The notes: generated by a model not told the origin, from the sequence alone. A DNA stretch of 64,000 nt from Mastigias papua (GCA_964019165.1 OZ025273.1:16164714-16228713); one strand, 5' to 3'. Positions 11,069 through 23,347 are shown, counted from the first letter of the stretch. Program-made: numbers and translations.

Positions 11069-11124
11069 CATACCTCAAATCCTTAAATTATTTATATTGA
11101 TTCCTCCTATTTTAATACCTTCCA
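11069..11124 (-). pseudogene. LINE RT fragment, first half of the YADD motif
   Basis: The minus strand encodes LEGIKIGGINI followed by NNLRYAD. This is the segment just before the DDT codons found at 2692. Joined across the Gypsy insertion the frame is continuous. The LINE is cut short near 11125, where CAGGGGCGGATCCAG, a hAT-like terminus, begins. Confidence 0.85.
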
Positions 11125-11773
11125 GGGGCGGATCCAGAGCAAACCATTGACTGATTTACAGCTGTCGAGTCAGATGTTAGCGCCTTTGGCGCAAGAATTT
11201 ACCCATCTTTCTCAGAATGCTGTCTCATCACAGTGCTCTATTGGTCAATTCTTCTTTCTGGTCAAATTGAGATTTGTTTTTTTCATTGCTTTTACTATAG
11301 AGTTTATAACATAAATACTGCATGTAATTAGGTTAGATATGATTATTTTCTTTAGCAGGGCACATTGTAAAATAGGTTTCTTATATATTAACTGAATGTA
11401 TTACCCTGGATAAATAATTAAAAATACAAAATACAAAAATAATTTATTCATCATGTCTGGAATGCCTCAAAATATGCCTATTTGGGTGCCTTTGACTATT
11501 GTAACTGGTCTCCACACATTCTTCAAATCTGAATTTGTCATATGGTAACTTTTGTATGGTCAACAGTTGATTCAAAGCCACAGGAATAATCCAGCTTAGG
11601 AGGATTCTGAGTCTTGAGTGGGAAATAAATTCTTCATTGGTGACTCTCATCAGGAAACAGAGTTTCTCATAGCTTACTACTATCAGAAGTATTTCCAACC
11701 TGCTTTTTTACAATTTTATTACTGGATTTTAAAGGCTTTGCTCTCAAAACTGATATCATCTGTTGACCATACA
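11125..11773. other. Unassigned spacer with a hAT-like terminus
   Basis: The segment opens with CAGGGGCGGATCCAGAG, a motif common at hAT-type transposon ends. I cannot find a matching opposite end. No coding frame is supported by motifs, and short ORFs here look random. Confidence 0.35.
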
Positions 11774-12478
11774 GCCTGGTTCATACTTCGTAATTTTTCT
11801 CAAACTTATGTGCTTAACGCCAGGCCGGCACCAGATAGTCTACTCCATACTCCACTGTAAGTTCCTTAGCATGCTTACGCAAAAATTGTGGAGGCGTGAT
11901 GCAATTCCTTCGATCCGTACGCAATGAAAGTACGGAGTTGAAAATAGTTAAACTTTTTCCTTATCCTTAAGGGCCTTCACATACAAAATGCAGTGCCCAG
12001 CCACATAATACTCACTTTTTGCATTCCAATCCATATGAATCACGCACTTCCATATGCACTTCCTTTTCTGCATTCACTTTGCCTACCATGTTCTAATACG
12101 GACAATTTTGAAGCAAGGCTATAAGAAATGCAGAAATATCTGCATTTATATAACCATACACCTAAAGAATACCGGGACTCAATCAGAGTTCAAAACTCCT
12201 CGCGTGAACTTGGTGAAACATTAATGATCGATACAGAAACGACAAAAATATAGAAATGTATCAGGGAAGCATTAACTGTGTGAATGTATCGCCTTGGTTG
12301 TCGCCGTTTATATAATGCATACAATGCAAGAGATTTTCAAATCAAGTGTGCTTAAGGCCACATTATACGGAGGCGCAGTTTGCTCAAGGATACGAAAGTA
12401 TTTTGCTTATGCATTTACAGCAGATGTCTCCTTAGTCCGTTTCGCACTTAAGCATTAATTTTTAAGTATGAACCGGGC
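11774..12478. mobile_element. MITE, 705 bp
   Basis: The left end (GCCTGGTTCATACTT) pairs with the right end (complement GCCCGGTTCATACTT), and similarity continues to a GTGCTTAA/AAGTGCG region. There is no coding content. The terminal motif resembles the Harbinger ends in this window, but the flanks (ACA and TTA) do not form a duplication. Confidence 0.6.
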
Positions 12479-12869
12479 TTAACTGGTGTACCTTCAAAAA
12501 CATTTCCCCACATCAGACAAATCTTCAACAATGGAAAGAGGAACCATACGATTTGCTCTGAACAATGGGCTGAGATACTTTAAGGTACCACCATAAAGGG
12601 ACTAGAGAAGGCTTGTGGTTGATCTCACTGGCATAGAACTCCCATGGCTCCAGGAGCACAGTACCAAGACTGGAATAATTCCAGCCAGTCCCTTATTCAC
12701 TGATTTGAGGAAACTATGGTCTGACTGGAGCATCAAGGACACTTACCATTGCTTTCATGCAAATGAATTGCCTCCAACACCTGTCTTCAAAAGAACAAAA
12801 TCCTCCTCTCAATAGATTTTTATTCCATGTGCTCATTTCACGCAAGAACTTAGACTCAAGGTATTCAGG
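12479..12869. other. Unassigned spacer before the C MADF gene
   Basis: No motif-supported gene is visible. The left terminus of Harbinger C must be here or further left, but I could not recognise it. Confidence 0.4.
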
Positions 12870-14309
12870 ATGGATGCAGAAAATGTTGGTTTAACGAAGT
12901 TTGAGGGGACATCTGAGGCAGAATGCAGGCTTGTCAAAAACCTTGAAAGGTACCCATGCCTATATAATACAAACTCGGCTGAGTACAGGGACAGAAACAA
13001 ATGGCTGCGAGCCAGAAACGACCTAACTCAGCTTGTTGGCGCACCATGTACAGGTTAGATATAAACGAGTTTCATCTCTATCTCTTCATGTTTTTTCTTT
13101 TAATTTCTAGGCACTATTGTCAACCTAATAAATCTATTCCAAGCTGGTAATATCGTACTAGTTTGGTTCAGCATCGAAAAGTAAAATCATGGGATACCTA
13201 CACTGCCATTATCAGCACAACAGCTTATACTTCCCTTTTCAGAGAAAGATACAAATGAAAAAGTTAGAAGTCTATGGACAATACTTGGCCGAGAAAAGGC
13301 CAAAGAGGCAAAAGCACCAAAAAGTGGCAGTGGAGGTGAGGATGGAAAATACTCATCAAAGTGGAAGCACTTTTCAGCATTAAAGTTTTTAATGGAATTT
13401 ATATCACCTAAGAAGACACTATCCAATTTGATAAATGAAGGGGTATGTAGTCTCAAAAAAGCAATTATATCATCTTGATCTGCCATGGAACCTGGCCAGC
13501 ATCAGAAACAAAGTATTGAGCAAACATGTCACGACATTCTTTGGCATTGTAGCACTGCTTTCCATTGTGGACTTTCTCAGATGAGATCAGCCCTTGGGGT
13601 TCCTCATCGATAGGCCATTCACCATTAACTACCTCTTGGCTTTCAGAGTTCTCAGTATCCAGGCTTCCTGGTGGAGTGTATAGTCTCTTTGTACTGCTCT
13701 TTTTCCGCATCAGGTTGTGTAATGCACAAGATGCCAAAACAACTGATACTACCTTGGCAGGTTCTAAGCAAATGGGTGTCATAAAAACCCTAAAACGACT
13801 AGCCAAAATACCAAATGCATTTTCTGACAAACACCTTGCTCTGCTGAGCCTGTAGGTAAAAATGTGATTTTCTAGTGTGAGGCATTTTTGTGCAAACGGT
13901 TTCATTATGTAAGTCTTCAGAGGGAATGCATCATCAGCAACGATGCAGTGTGGGAGGCTGATCTGAGATCCTGGGAGACACGTTGAACCTGGCACTCCAA
14001 GTGCTTCTCTCTCTAAAGCCCGGCGCACACTAGAGCTTCCTGCTTAGCAAAATGTCATTCGCGGCCGCGTGCTTAGCAGGAAACTCCAGTGTGCGGTGAA
14101 CACTTTTGAGCTTTTGTGTCATTCGTGCCTGTTGACACCACTATTCAACATGTTGAAAAATTTCCGCCACGAATGATGATCTCCCTTGTGTGTGCGCTGA
14201 ACAAAAGGAGAAAGCTTACAGAAACTCGGCAAAGCGCATGCGTTCCAGGGAAAGTGAACAACTGCAAGTGTATTCAATGAAAACTAGAACTTGAACGTAT
14301 AAAAGGAAA

Positions 14310-16611
14310 ATGGAAGGGCAAAGTCAGTTGCTAGCCGATGTACTGTTAGAGGATAAAATCGCGGAAATATGGCCTGAATATCCTTGTCTATACGATGTAA
14401 GATTGCCTGATTTTAAAAACCGAGATACGAGAGAAAAGGCCTACCAAGAAATCGCAGAAAAATTAGAGAAATCAGGTAAGAAGGAATTTCTTGCAACCAA
14501 AATCTTCTAAGAATATATTGTTTATACTACTTTGTAAAATATATGAAAGTAATACTGTGATAGTTTCAACAGAGGTGTGGCTATTGGGGGTGTGGTGTGA
14601 ACCCCAAATAGTTCCATTCAGTAAAGGTATTCCTGAAAATTTTCAGACAAACCAATTCTTTAAATTAGAAACGTAGCTTGCAATTTGGATATTTCAGAAC
14701 TTACTAATCTGTGTGTATATAAAAAGTTGCATAAAGTTACTTTCAACTTGTTTTTGACCTCTTGAATCAAAAGTAAAGTTTATTTACATGTTGTTTATTC
14801 TTCATTAAGTACTTCCCTCATTATACATTTGAGAATTTTACGGAAAACCAGAAAATTAAGGTACAAAGTTTTCATACCCACCAATACTTGAAGTATCAAT
14901 ATCATTTTGATTTCCAGTGTGTGTACATGTTCGCTATTTTGTAGTCGATTGGGTGAAAGCTAAACTGAAGGCACTAAAAAATAGCTTTACAAAGGCAAAG
15001 AAGCCTGGACCAAGTGGAAGTGCCAGAAAAACTCTTACCAAGCGGGCTGCCTGGCTGCTAGAAAAGGTACAGTTTCTTTCTCCTCACGTTGCAACACACC
15101 CTTCACTTTCAAACATTGACATAGTAAGTTTATTTTGTAAATATATCTATGCTTCTAAAAAGTAAATTGTAATTAAGTTATTGCTTATGACAGATGTCCC
15201 TGTATACTGAAAAATATATGTTTCAAAACATGTCAGGTATGAATTCTCAAACAGCTGATTTGACATAACATTTCTTCATTTGTTATAAAATCATATTGCC
15301 CTGCCATGGGACAGATCCAGTACTATTAAAGTATGTAGTGAGCATTTCGCGCTGCTCTTTAGCATTTCTGGGTGGATTATGATTTAAGCTGCTTTGTAAA
15401 CCACAAAGTCTAGCATCATTTCTCCATGCGCCGTTAGAAATCGTGTGATCTGCATTCTCTAGATCAACAGCAGATGCATATGTTGGTTTATTTCTTTCCA
15501 CCAGGTAGTTGTGTAGGCAGCAAGCAGCAAAAATGACATATGTCAGTTTATCAGGGCACATTTCAATTGTTGTAAGAAAAACTCTCCATCTGTGGGCCAG
15601 TATTCCGAAAGCGTTCTCAACCACCCTCCTTGCACGTGACAATCTGTAGTTGAATATTCGCGTTTCTACTTCTAAATTGCGTTGAGGGTAGGGTTTCATT
15701 AGGTTCTCCGACATAGGGAAGGCATCATCACCAACTATATGGTAGTGAATTCTGAATCCTGGTATCTCTTGAAGAAGTGTAGGGCCTGGTAGATCAAGGG
15801 AATTAGACGCTATAGTCTTTTTTAATGTTGACTGGCCATAGACTCCAGCATCACTTGCACGTCCTGCTGCTCCAATATCCACATAGAGGAATTTATAATT
15901 CGCATCTACTAAAGCTACAAGTATGACACTGTAAAAGTGCTTATAATTAAAAAACTCTGACCCACTGTAGCTTGGTTGCTGTATGGCAATGTGCTTTCCC
16001 TCAATTGCACCGATGCAGCAGGGATAGTTCCATTTCTCTTCAAATTCTGCAGCAACTTTCCGCCATTGGTCAGCTGACGATGGGGTCTAAAATAACCATC
16101 TTACAGCCATATATTTTATGCTATGTAATTGTAGGACTTATGCTCAACACCAACTGCAGATGAAAGTGTAAATGAAGAGTTTGATGGGGATTGCGATACT
16201 CTGGAAACACCTAGCACAGTCATTGATAATGAAATGGAAGAAACGCCCAGAGGGACAAAAGAGCCGAATAGGTTAAAACCGAATAGGAGAAGGCAAGCTG
16301 AAGAGGAATTGAAGCTAATCAAAGGATTAGCACAGTCTATTTCTGAGAGAAGAGCGAAGGTGCAAAGGACAGATAAAGCAACAAATACCGCTATTGAACA
16401 TTTTTCTCAGTATGTTGCACACACGCTATATGACTTGGACCCTGGAGCTCGACATTTGGCTCAACATAAAATAAGCCAAGTCCTTTTCCAAGCACAAACT
16501 GGAACACTGACTGTAGACAATCCATATGGATTTATGGCTCCTACACAACCCCAGCCACAGTTTTTCCAACCCCCTACTTTGCAGTTTAGTTCTACATGTA
16601 TCAATAACTGA
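14310..16611 (+). CDS. MADF protein gene of element B, three exons, open
   Basis: Exon 1 (14310-14475) starts at ATG with EIWPEYPCLYDVRLPDFKNR, the MADF N-terminal half. Exon 2 (14945-15123) continues in phase with VDWVKAKLKALKNSFTKAK and AAWLLEKVQFLSPHV, and ends at a strong GTAAGT donor. Exon 3 (16135-16611) gives an acidic and then basic linker, a BESS-like segment (FSQYVAHTLYDLDPGARHL) and a Pro/Gln-rich tail. All three exons join in phase without a stop, about 274 codons. Nuclease exon 3 lies in its second intron on the opposite strand. Role: end-binding partner of the nuclease. Confidence 0.8.
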
Positions 16612-17504
16612 GCTGTAAGCACCCATTCACAATTCGAGAAACACCAACAATTTTCATCACCACAAAATGAATAAATGTCACATAATGAACACTAATCGAA
16701 GTATTTGGGACAGACAGCTAATATACTTTTTTTAATATTGTTCAGTAAAGGCTATGTTTCTTCTAATTTAGTAATGATAAATAAAAGAGGAATTCCTATA
16801 ACAAACCTTTAAGTATTGCTCTTTCATTCCTATATACAGTGCTTTGCAAGTTTCCTCTACAATTGATGAAATTGTTCTTTCTCCTATCCGAAATTGAAAT
16901 GACAGACTTCTGAAAGTCTCACCTTAAATTAAACCAAGCGATAAGTTGGTAATATTGCAATGAGATGGGCATTTTTCAATAGGAGAACTAGTCGAACTAG
17001 TTCCTTCGTATCTCTTTCAAATGCTAGTAAAATTTGAGCATTGAATACTGTATACCTAGTAATACAGTACTGGGTCTATAGCGAACAATTTTTTGTTTTA
17101 CAAATAGACAAAATCCCAAAAAAGAATGAAAACTACGGTAAAAAAAATTACAAACCTGTAGCAAGGAAACGCAAAGTAACCGATAGGTGTTCAGATGGTT
17201 TTATTGCCATTCATAAATGCGTATCTTGCTTTGAAATTAATGGACTGACCATTGCCAATATCTGATGGAATGATTCTTGACTTAAACGATGATATTGTCG
17301 AAATTGTTCAGGATCTTCAGCGTTTAGTTCGCGAATGAGATTTGCATGTGCTCCTTGAGTTCCTCTTCGCAGTATCCATTGCTTGGACCATGTCTGCCGA
17401 TGTGCAGCTCTTAAACGCCTACGTCGATGTCGCAGAAGCAATAGCAAAAGTAAAATTTCTTCTTCCTCGCATTGCCGTTCAAAATCTCCCATTAATTCTG
17501 CCAT
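15283..17504 (-). pseudogene. Harbinger B nuclease, three exons, one stop
   Basis: Exon 1 (17504-17156) has a Leu run, a basic stretch, HANLIRELNAEDPEQF and LISKQDT, then a TGA at 17213-17211 before KPSEHLSVTLRFLATG. Exon 2 (16922-16807) is the HTH (FRIGERTISSIVEETCKAL). Exon 3 (16086-15283) contains GAIEGKH, DIGAAGRASDAGVY, VGDDAFPMSENLMKPY, ENAFGILAHRWRVF and a C-terminal GSVPWQG. Phases agree. The first catalytic Asp is Glu here (GAG), unlike elements A, C, D, E and F. With the stop, activity is unlikely. Confidence 0.9.
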
Positions 17505-19702
17505 TTTCTTGCTTCGCTCGCTTTCCCTGAAACGCATGCGCTTTGCCGAGTTTCTGTAAGCTTTCTCCTTTTGTTCAGCGCACACACAAGGGAGATCGTC
17601 ATTCGTGGCGGAAAATTTCAACATGTTGACTATTGGTGTCAGCAGGCATGAATGACGCAAAAGCTCCAAAGTGTTCACCGCACACTGGAGTTTCCTGCTA
17701 AGCACGCGGCCGCGAATGACATTTTGCTAAGCAGGAAGCTCTAGTGTGCGCCGGGCTTAAGGCTGTGTACAAGGGTGAAGTCTTGAAGACCCTTCCATCA
17801 GATACTCTCCCACTGCATCCAACATCAATATATAAAAGCCCATAGTCAGCACCAACCAGTGCCAGCAAAACCAAACTGAATGTCCCCTTGTAAGTGAAAA
17901 AGACTGACCCTGAGTTGAAAGGTGACCTAATAACTACATGCTTCCCATCCAAGGCTCCTATGCAGTTGGGAAAATTCCAAAAGCTCCAAAACTCTCCTGC
18001 AATCTTTTTCCACTCTCCTAGTGCTGAAGGTACCTGAAAAATGAAAGACTTCTTTTATATATTTAAAGCCCACAGGATCTGATGGTGCAGATGATGTTGA
18101 TGAAAATGGTATGTCAGTACAGATTCAAGATGATAGCCAGGACATCCAAACAGATATCTCCAGTTGTAGTTTTGAATGTGAGCAGGAACTTCAAGCTCAG
18201 ATAATGCCACAAAATGCTTTCACAAAATGTCCAGTTAAGGAGTCAAAAAAGAGTAGATTTTCAAAAAGAAAGAAAGAAGACATGGAAGAGAATGCAATGC
18301 TTGAATCAGCATTCAACTACTTAGAGTCAATTAAGAGAAACAAAAGTGCTGTTGCTGAAGACAGTGACCATCACTTTGGCATGTATATTGCCAGTGAAGT
18401 GCGTTCTATTGAAGATGAACACATAAAAAACTATAAAATATAAGATGCAGTTAGATGCTGTTGCAGTTAGGCAAGCCAATTCATCTTTTCCCATGCAAAA
18501 TGTCATGCCAACACCTTCTGCTTCATCAATCAGGTCTTCTTTCCAAGCATCTTCATCATGTGATCTCAATCAAATACAACCTCCTTATATCACCTGTCTA
18601 AGTGCACTATCTTCCACTCCCTCTCCAAAAGCAAATGATTTGTCATCAGTATCAAACTGTAATCATACCTAGCTTTGACCTGCTGATGTTGAACTTGTTA
18701 GTAAAAATGCACAGAACAACAAACAACCATTATGTGAAAGAGTTATACCAGTAAACACAGCTTCAAAGATTCTTCTCTGATGACTGAATATATTGCTTGA
18801 CAAACCTCAGGAACAATCTTTGAGATTGTAGGTACTGGTATTCGGTACTCATACATTAGAGTTTTATAAGAGTCTACTATTTAATGTGCTACTATTGAAC
18901 AACAAACTAGTGAAATTCTTTATTATATCTGTGCTCATTCACTTTTTGCAGACATTAGGGACGATGTTTGTATCACAGGTATTTTGCTTGTGCTTCAGAT
19001 AACACATTCAGACTATTCTTATTAATTATGATGAAAAATACACAATGTGTTTCCACGTTATTAAGTTTGTAGGACTCATTCATATAAATGCCCCTTCCAA
19101 TATCTATGCAACACGTCCAGTAAAGCAAGAATCTGACCACAGTGAAAGTGGATGTATTTAACAGAATATCTTTGGGTTGGAATGGAAATCATACTTGCCT
19201 TTGTAAACTTGAGTCCTGTAATATGTTGCAATATCAGTAGCTATTTTATCTTTTGCTTTGTTTCTACTTGTAAAATCACTTATCATTTCTATTTATTTGT
19301 GTCTATTATAAGTACTACAGATTGGTTTGATTATCTGACTTGGATATGTGGACAAAAAGGTACGCTTTCAAGTACCTGTTGCGAGGAATCATAAAGTGAG
19401 TGCCAGTCTTTCTCCAACTGGTATAGAATCACGCATATGAGTGTCTTGCTTTACGATGATGGGTGCTACCCTCTGGAGCAGATCCTCAAGTGTGGCAGCA
19501 TCCATGCGCACATATTTTGGTAGGCACCTACATCCTCCACAGCCAACTCTATAAGAAGAGAACTATAAGCCCCTAGTTCGCTATGCCTGGAGATCTAGTG
19601 CTTCACCCAACATCTTTTTCTCCTTTGCCTTCTTCGCTTTCTCCTTCTGTCGATCAAAATGAGGAGCATCGACACTGCCGCACAACCTGCTTCTGTCTCC
19701 AT

Positions 19703-20141
19703 GTTCCCTGCTCCCGCCAAAAGCACTACAACTTTATGTGACTTGTTGCAGACAGATCACGTGGGAAGTCGCATCTACTTTTCATGTGTAAACATGACAG
19801 GCATGTTGCAACAAGTAGCAAGTTACAGCAACTTACAACCTCCTGCGACCTATCAGTTTGAACACTATCAATGGAGCAATTATGTAGCTATGAAAGTGTA
19901 ACATAAATTCCCAATATCCTGTTTTGTAAACGTTTGGCATTTGGCATCATAGCGAGTCTTTCCCTTCAAACATGCCACTTGAGCATCTTAGTCTTTTTTA
20001 AACATTTCACTGCATTCCCCACACTTCTGCTTCTCTGCCAATGTATACTTCTTCAACTGACAAACAGAGTTTCTTCTGCTTGACTCTGTGTTGTCTTCCG
20101 TCACGTATTAGAATATAACTAAATGGTTTCTGAACATGTCA
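19703..20141. other. Spacer between element C and element Z
   Basis: This should hold the 5' flank and perhaps the right terminus of element C. Several TTGCAAC-like words repeat at 19745-19840. On the minus strand near 20040-20070 a short frame has CGECSEMFKKD, but it has stops and no clear family. Confidence 0.35.
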
Positions 20142-20149
20142 AACTGACT

Positions 20150-20985
20150 CAATCATCTTCGGAGCGAGACCATACAAATAGGGGCTCTCCAAAGAGACAT
20201 ACAAATAGGGGCTGTCATACAAATGGGGGCGCTGCGGGTGGCCACTTGATGGATCGCAACAACATTCAAATCTAGCCCAAAAACTCACAGATTAACAACA
20301 AATGCAATATGACGGAGGTTAACTCAATGGACTACAACTATACAGTACATGGCCAGTGCACGTATCACAGATACCACACTATCGTCTCCTTATCCACTTC
20401 AGAGCAGCCCTCTAAGTAACCGACCGTTTTCTTTCAAAGTTTCTCTATCGATTTGTGAAGACAGTTTGCCGAAATCTCTTATAGTTTCGGAGAAGAGACA
20501 TACCATACATATAGGGGCATGTCTCATAGCAAATAGAAGTCGTGTCTCCTTACCCATTTCCGACCAAAATAATATGCAATCGAACATTCTCTATCAAACT
20601 GTGAAGAAATTTTGAACAAATCTCTCATAATCGCCGAGAAGAGACATACCATACTTATGGGGGCTCTTAGTCCAACTCCGCATAAATCACAGTATGCAGA
20701 GTGTACAACTGAATCTAGGGTATACTCGCGAAAAACATAAATCGCGTCTCCCCATCCATTTCAGATAAGAGTAATATGTAATCGAATTGTCTCTATCGAT
20801 TTGTGAAGAAAGTTTGCCGAAATCTCTTATAAATCGCGTCTCCCCATCCATACCATACATATAGATGCATGGTATATGAAAGAAAAATACACTAGCGTCA
20901 TATGTCAGGCCCTTTCCGGTTGGCTGAGTGGTTACTGAAAATAGGAGATGGAATAATACAATACACACATGGAATAAGTTGAAGC
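20150..20985. repeat. Z left subterminal repeat array
   Basis: Imperfect units containing GAGACATACCATACATATA and AGGGGC, linked to TTCACAAATCGATAGAGAA in inverse orientation, are repeated about four times. They are the inverted counterpart of the larger array at 35085-37120. GGGGC before a CAT or CTC word marks each unit. Probable transposase-binding region, by inference. Confidence 0.85.
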
Positions 20986-21931
20986 CAGTAGTAGGAGGGC
21001 ACTACTGCTCGATACATGACTGATTGTCATTCATATTAAGTACTTTCTTGTATTTAATATGAAGGTAGCCAGTTCAAATGTATGAATGCTGTATTGCATT
21101 GGTTAATTTTGACTGTAATATATATATAAACCATGAAAGGAGGGCGGTATAAGTCGTGTTGATAACATCTAGTATAGCTACTTAAAAAAGCTAGCCATAT
21201 GTAATGACTGAAGGGTGTATTAGATTGATGAACTTGACTGGAAAACATTCATGACCTAGTGTCAATCACATCAAGTACGTTCTTTAATTTACGTTTAAAT
21301 TAGTTCTCTTCAATGTATGGACGGTCTACTGCATGGGGCAAGGTGATTGGACGATATTTTTAGCAAGGGTCCATAAATGTTAATGAACTACGAGAAGACG
21401 CTCAGATCTTCAGAATTGATCCACTAGTACAAGTCAAGGTGAAGAATCGTGCAGAATGATGAAGGCCAGAGGAAAGAGCTCAAGCAATTTTCCATACCTG
21501 GGAACATTGCATGGAAGCGCAGCCAAAGTCTGGCTGCATAGAGGAGAGGACAGGATAGGTTGGGGGCAAAGGGGTCCAGCGAGGAAGTGGCCGATCGGCG
21601 AATCGGGAAAGCAGAACAACGTTCTGTTCCCAAGGTCCCGTGATGAGAATACGGTGGGTAGTGCTTTTAAAATCTCTTAGGTTCAATGGTATGCGTTCTG
21701 TGATTTATAAGGCAGACGAAGTACTGACTTATCTCGAGTACCTCATTAAACTGTATGTGTAAAGATATGTGATGAGACCACGATAACTACATAATTCTAT
21801 ACTACACCAATGTCATATAAGAACTGAAGCTTTGCCGTAAAAACAAATGAAAATGCTAAGTATACTAAGCTTCATTTGTGAAGTAGTTATACATTTCATA
21901 GAAAATAACTACTACTCTATCATTCCATCAG

Positions 21932-22204
21932 GTTGCAGTCTTCAGTGATTTGCAGCTACGGCCAGTGGTGGAGAAGGAGGTACCAGTTCCACACAACTGG
22001 TATGTTAACAGTACTCCAGGCGGCACATTTCTAGATGTGAGCATCGAAGTGGAAGTGGCTGCGAAAACGCTTCACAAAACGCCTACAAATGTTGTCCTTG
22101 CCATCGGCACAAACGATGCAGGGTGACATATGGTCATGGAGCGTGCCGAGAGGCATTTCAGGTTGTTGCTCTCGAGCGTTGCGGCACATGTCCCAATGGC
22201 AAAG
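21932..22204 (+). pseudogene. SGNH-hydrolase-like exon in element Z
   Basis: A 91-codon exon is bounded by an AG acceptor (CCATCAG) and a GT donor (AAAGGTTAG). It encodes VFSDLQLRP near the start, STPGGTFLDV, and VVLAIGTNDAG followed by a TGA at 22124-22126, then ERAERHFRLLLSSV. The S-D block, GGT and GTND motifs are those of SGNH/GDSL esterase-like folds. A later piece near 24200-24300 (LPRLDEFDHRLDMYN) may be the catalytic His end. The remaining exons are not resolved. Whether it is spliced to the transposase gene downstream is unknown. Confidence 0.6.
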
Positions 22205-22941
22205 GTTAGTTGTTATATGCTTGTTGTGTTCTGCTTTTAACGGAATTCTATGCTTTTAATCAGCTGTCAACAATGCTGTGGCGGAAAGGTGTAGGTACCT
22301 TTATCTGCATATATTCCTTTCACACTTTATTCCTTCTGCCATAGATATTCCTCAGTTTCAATAGAAGCCACATGCTCCAAAATTCTCTAAATTGTGAAAA
22401 TATGCAGTAAAACATTAGCAGATATGGAAAAGTCCTCAGCAAAAAGCTGGGGTCATAGCAGATCTTGTGTGATTTCCCCTAGACAGTAACATCTATAATC
22501 TATTTTGAGCTGCAATTTATTTCCTTTGTGTCAATTAGCTTGTATCTATAAGCATGTATACTTTTGTTGCCGACGTTTTAGAACTATTGCTACCCAACAT
22601 CACTAACTATAATAATGGTGCATTGTCTTTCCCGATGTTGTCTTCGTAGTTCTTCTGTGTCTAATTAAAGCTACGGCTAAAGCTAGACCTTTCTCTCGAC
22701 TTTTGCTACACATGTGTATTCCAAAAATGTGCAGATGTATACTGCTACGGCCAAACGGCTGTACATTTCACTCTACAACTTACTGTTAGATTCCAGACAA
22801 ACAGGCGACGGTTATTAATTTTTATTGTGTTTTTCAACCCCTTGGAGCTTAATAGCACAACCGTTTAGTACATGTCAAGAAATGGAAAGTGGTTTATAGG
22901 GGTTTTCTTTCAGACAAGAATATTCTTCTTACACCAAGTTA
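22205..22941. other. Intron-like spacer within element Z
   Basis: AT-rich sequence with no motif-supported frame. It follows the donor of the SGNH-like exon and is probably intronic. Confidence 0.4.
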
Positions 22942-23347
22942 TACACGCTTGTTTTTAATAAGGTACCTACCTCAAGGCCTAGTTCTAACAGTTCCTTATT
23001 TGTAGACCTCAAATCAGCAAATTGTAGTACCAAAAGTTCCTTAATAGTTCCTTAATTTTCACTACTCATCAAGTGCCGTAGAAATGGTAAAGAAAGGGAA
23101 AACATACAATTTTGAATTTTGCCTTTACTTTTGGCTTGAACTGAGAAGCTACGTGTGCGGAAACTACTGAATGAAGCACTTGAAAGGAACCGGCTTGTTT
23201 AGTTCTTGATGCTTGCAGTTATAAAAATCTTTCAAATCGAAAAGGTCCTTAGGGATTTCGTTTTTAGTAGTATAAGTTCTTTAAATATCTCTGCCTTCTA
23301 CATGTAGGTTCCTTATAAACCGGTTCCTTATAAAAGAAAAGCGTGTA
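22942..23347. mobile_element. MITE in element Z, about 406 bp
   Basis: TACACGCTT at the left pairs with AAGCGTGTA at the right, and an AATAAGG(T/A)ACCTAC block follows on both sides. Repeated GTTCCTTA words fill the interior. A related sequence with the same GGTTCCTTATAAA words and a GCCGTGTAG end lies at about 33318-33425. Confidence 0.55.

Larger units (their letters stand above)
14017..17757. mobile_element. PIF/Harbinger element B, 3741 bp
   Basis: Long inverted repeats begin AGCCCGGCGCACACTAGAGC at 14017 and end with the complement at 17757. They stay highly similar for about 250 bp, past the GCGGCCGCG palindrome. TAA at 14014-14016 and 17758-17760 is the target duplication. It is inserted in the nuclease gene of element C. 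Contents are an interleaved MADF gene (+) and nuclease gene (-). Confidence 0.95.
12870..18671 (+). pseudogene. MADF gene of element C, three exons
   Basis: Exon 1 (12870-13053) holds the first half of the MADF domain (LVKNLERYPCLYNTNSAEY). Donor GTTAGA follows a one-base phase. Exon 2 (13243-13442) gives KVRSLWTILGREK and SSKWKHFSALKFLMEFIS, the rest of the domain. Exon 3 (from 18076, after CACAG) encodes an acidic, Ser-rich tail and the BESS-like FGMYIASEVRSIEDEHIK, then shifts frame at about 18435 and continues to 18671. The exon 2 to exon 3 phase does not match as written; one extra G in the run at 13440-13443 would explain it. Harbinger B and nuclease exon 3 lie in its second intron. Confidence 0.75.
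12870..19702. mobile_element. PIF/Harbinger element C, ends not resolved
   Basis: The span covers the outermost recognisable exons of a second Harbinger: MADF exon 1 at 12870 and the nuclease start codon at 19702 on the minus strand. The element carries Harbinger B in its nuclease exon 3. MADF exons 1-2, nuclease exon 3, MADF exon 3 and nuclease exons 2-1 alternate along the DNA. The true termini lie outside these coordinates; I could not find the inverted repeats. Confidence 0.8.
13465..19702 (-). pseudogene. Harbinger C nuclease, three exons, split by element B
   Basis: Exon 1 (19702-19376) has the N-terminus, a basic stretch and DAATLEDLLQRVAPIIVKQD, with a TAG in place of Trp, a one-base loss near 19520 and a stop before FLATG. 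Exon 2 (18873-18749) carries the HTH helix (YRIPVPTISKIVPEVCQAIY). Exon 3 (18033-13465) holds GALDGKH, DVGCSGRVSDGRVF, VADDAFPLKTY and ENAFGILASRF, and is cut by element B between YTA and LEREALG. Exons 1 and 2 join in phase (G+AC). The C-terminal GQVPWQ motif is present. Confidence 0.85.

Noticed and set aside
11444..11860. Overlapping ORFs on both strands
   Set aside because: They lie in unassigned AT-rich sequence and show no recognised family.
12615..12815. Short ORF of 66 codons upstream of the C MADF gene
   Set aside because: No motif, no splice context and no conserved neighbour; likely chance.
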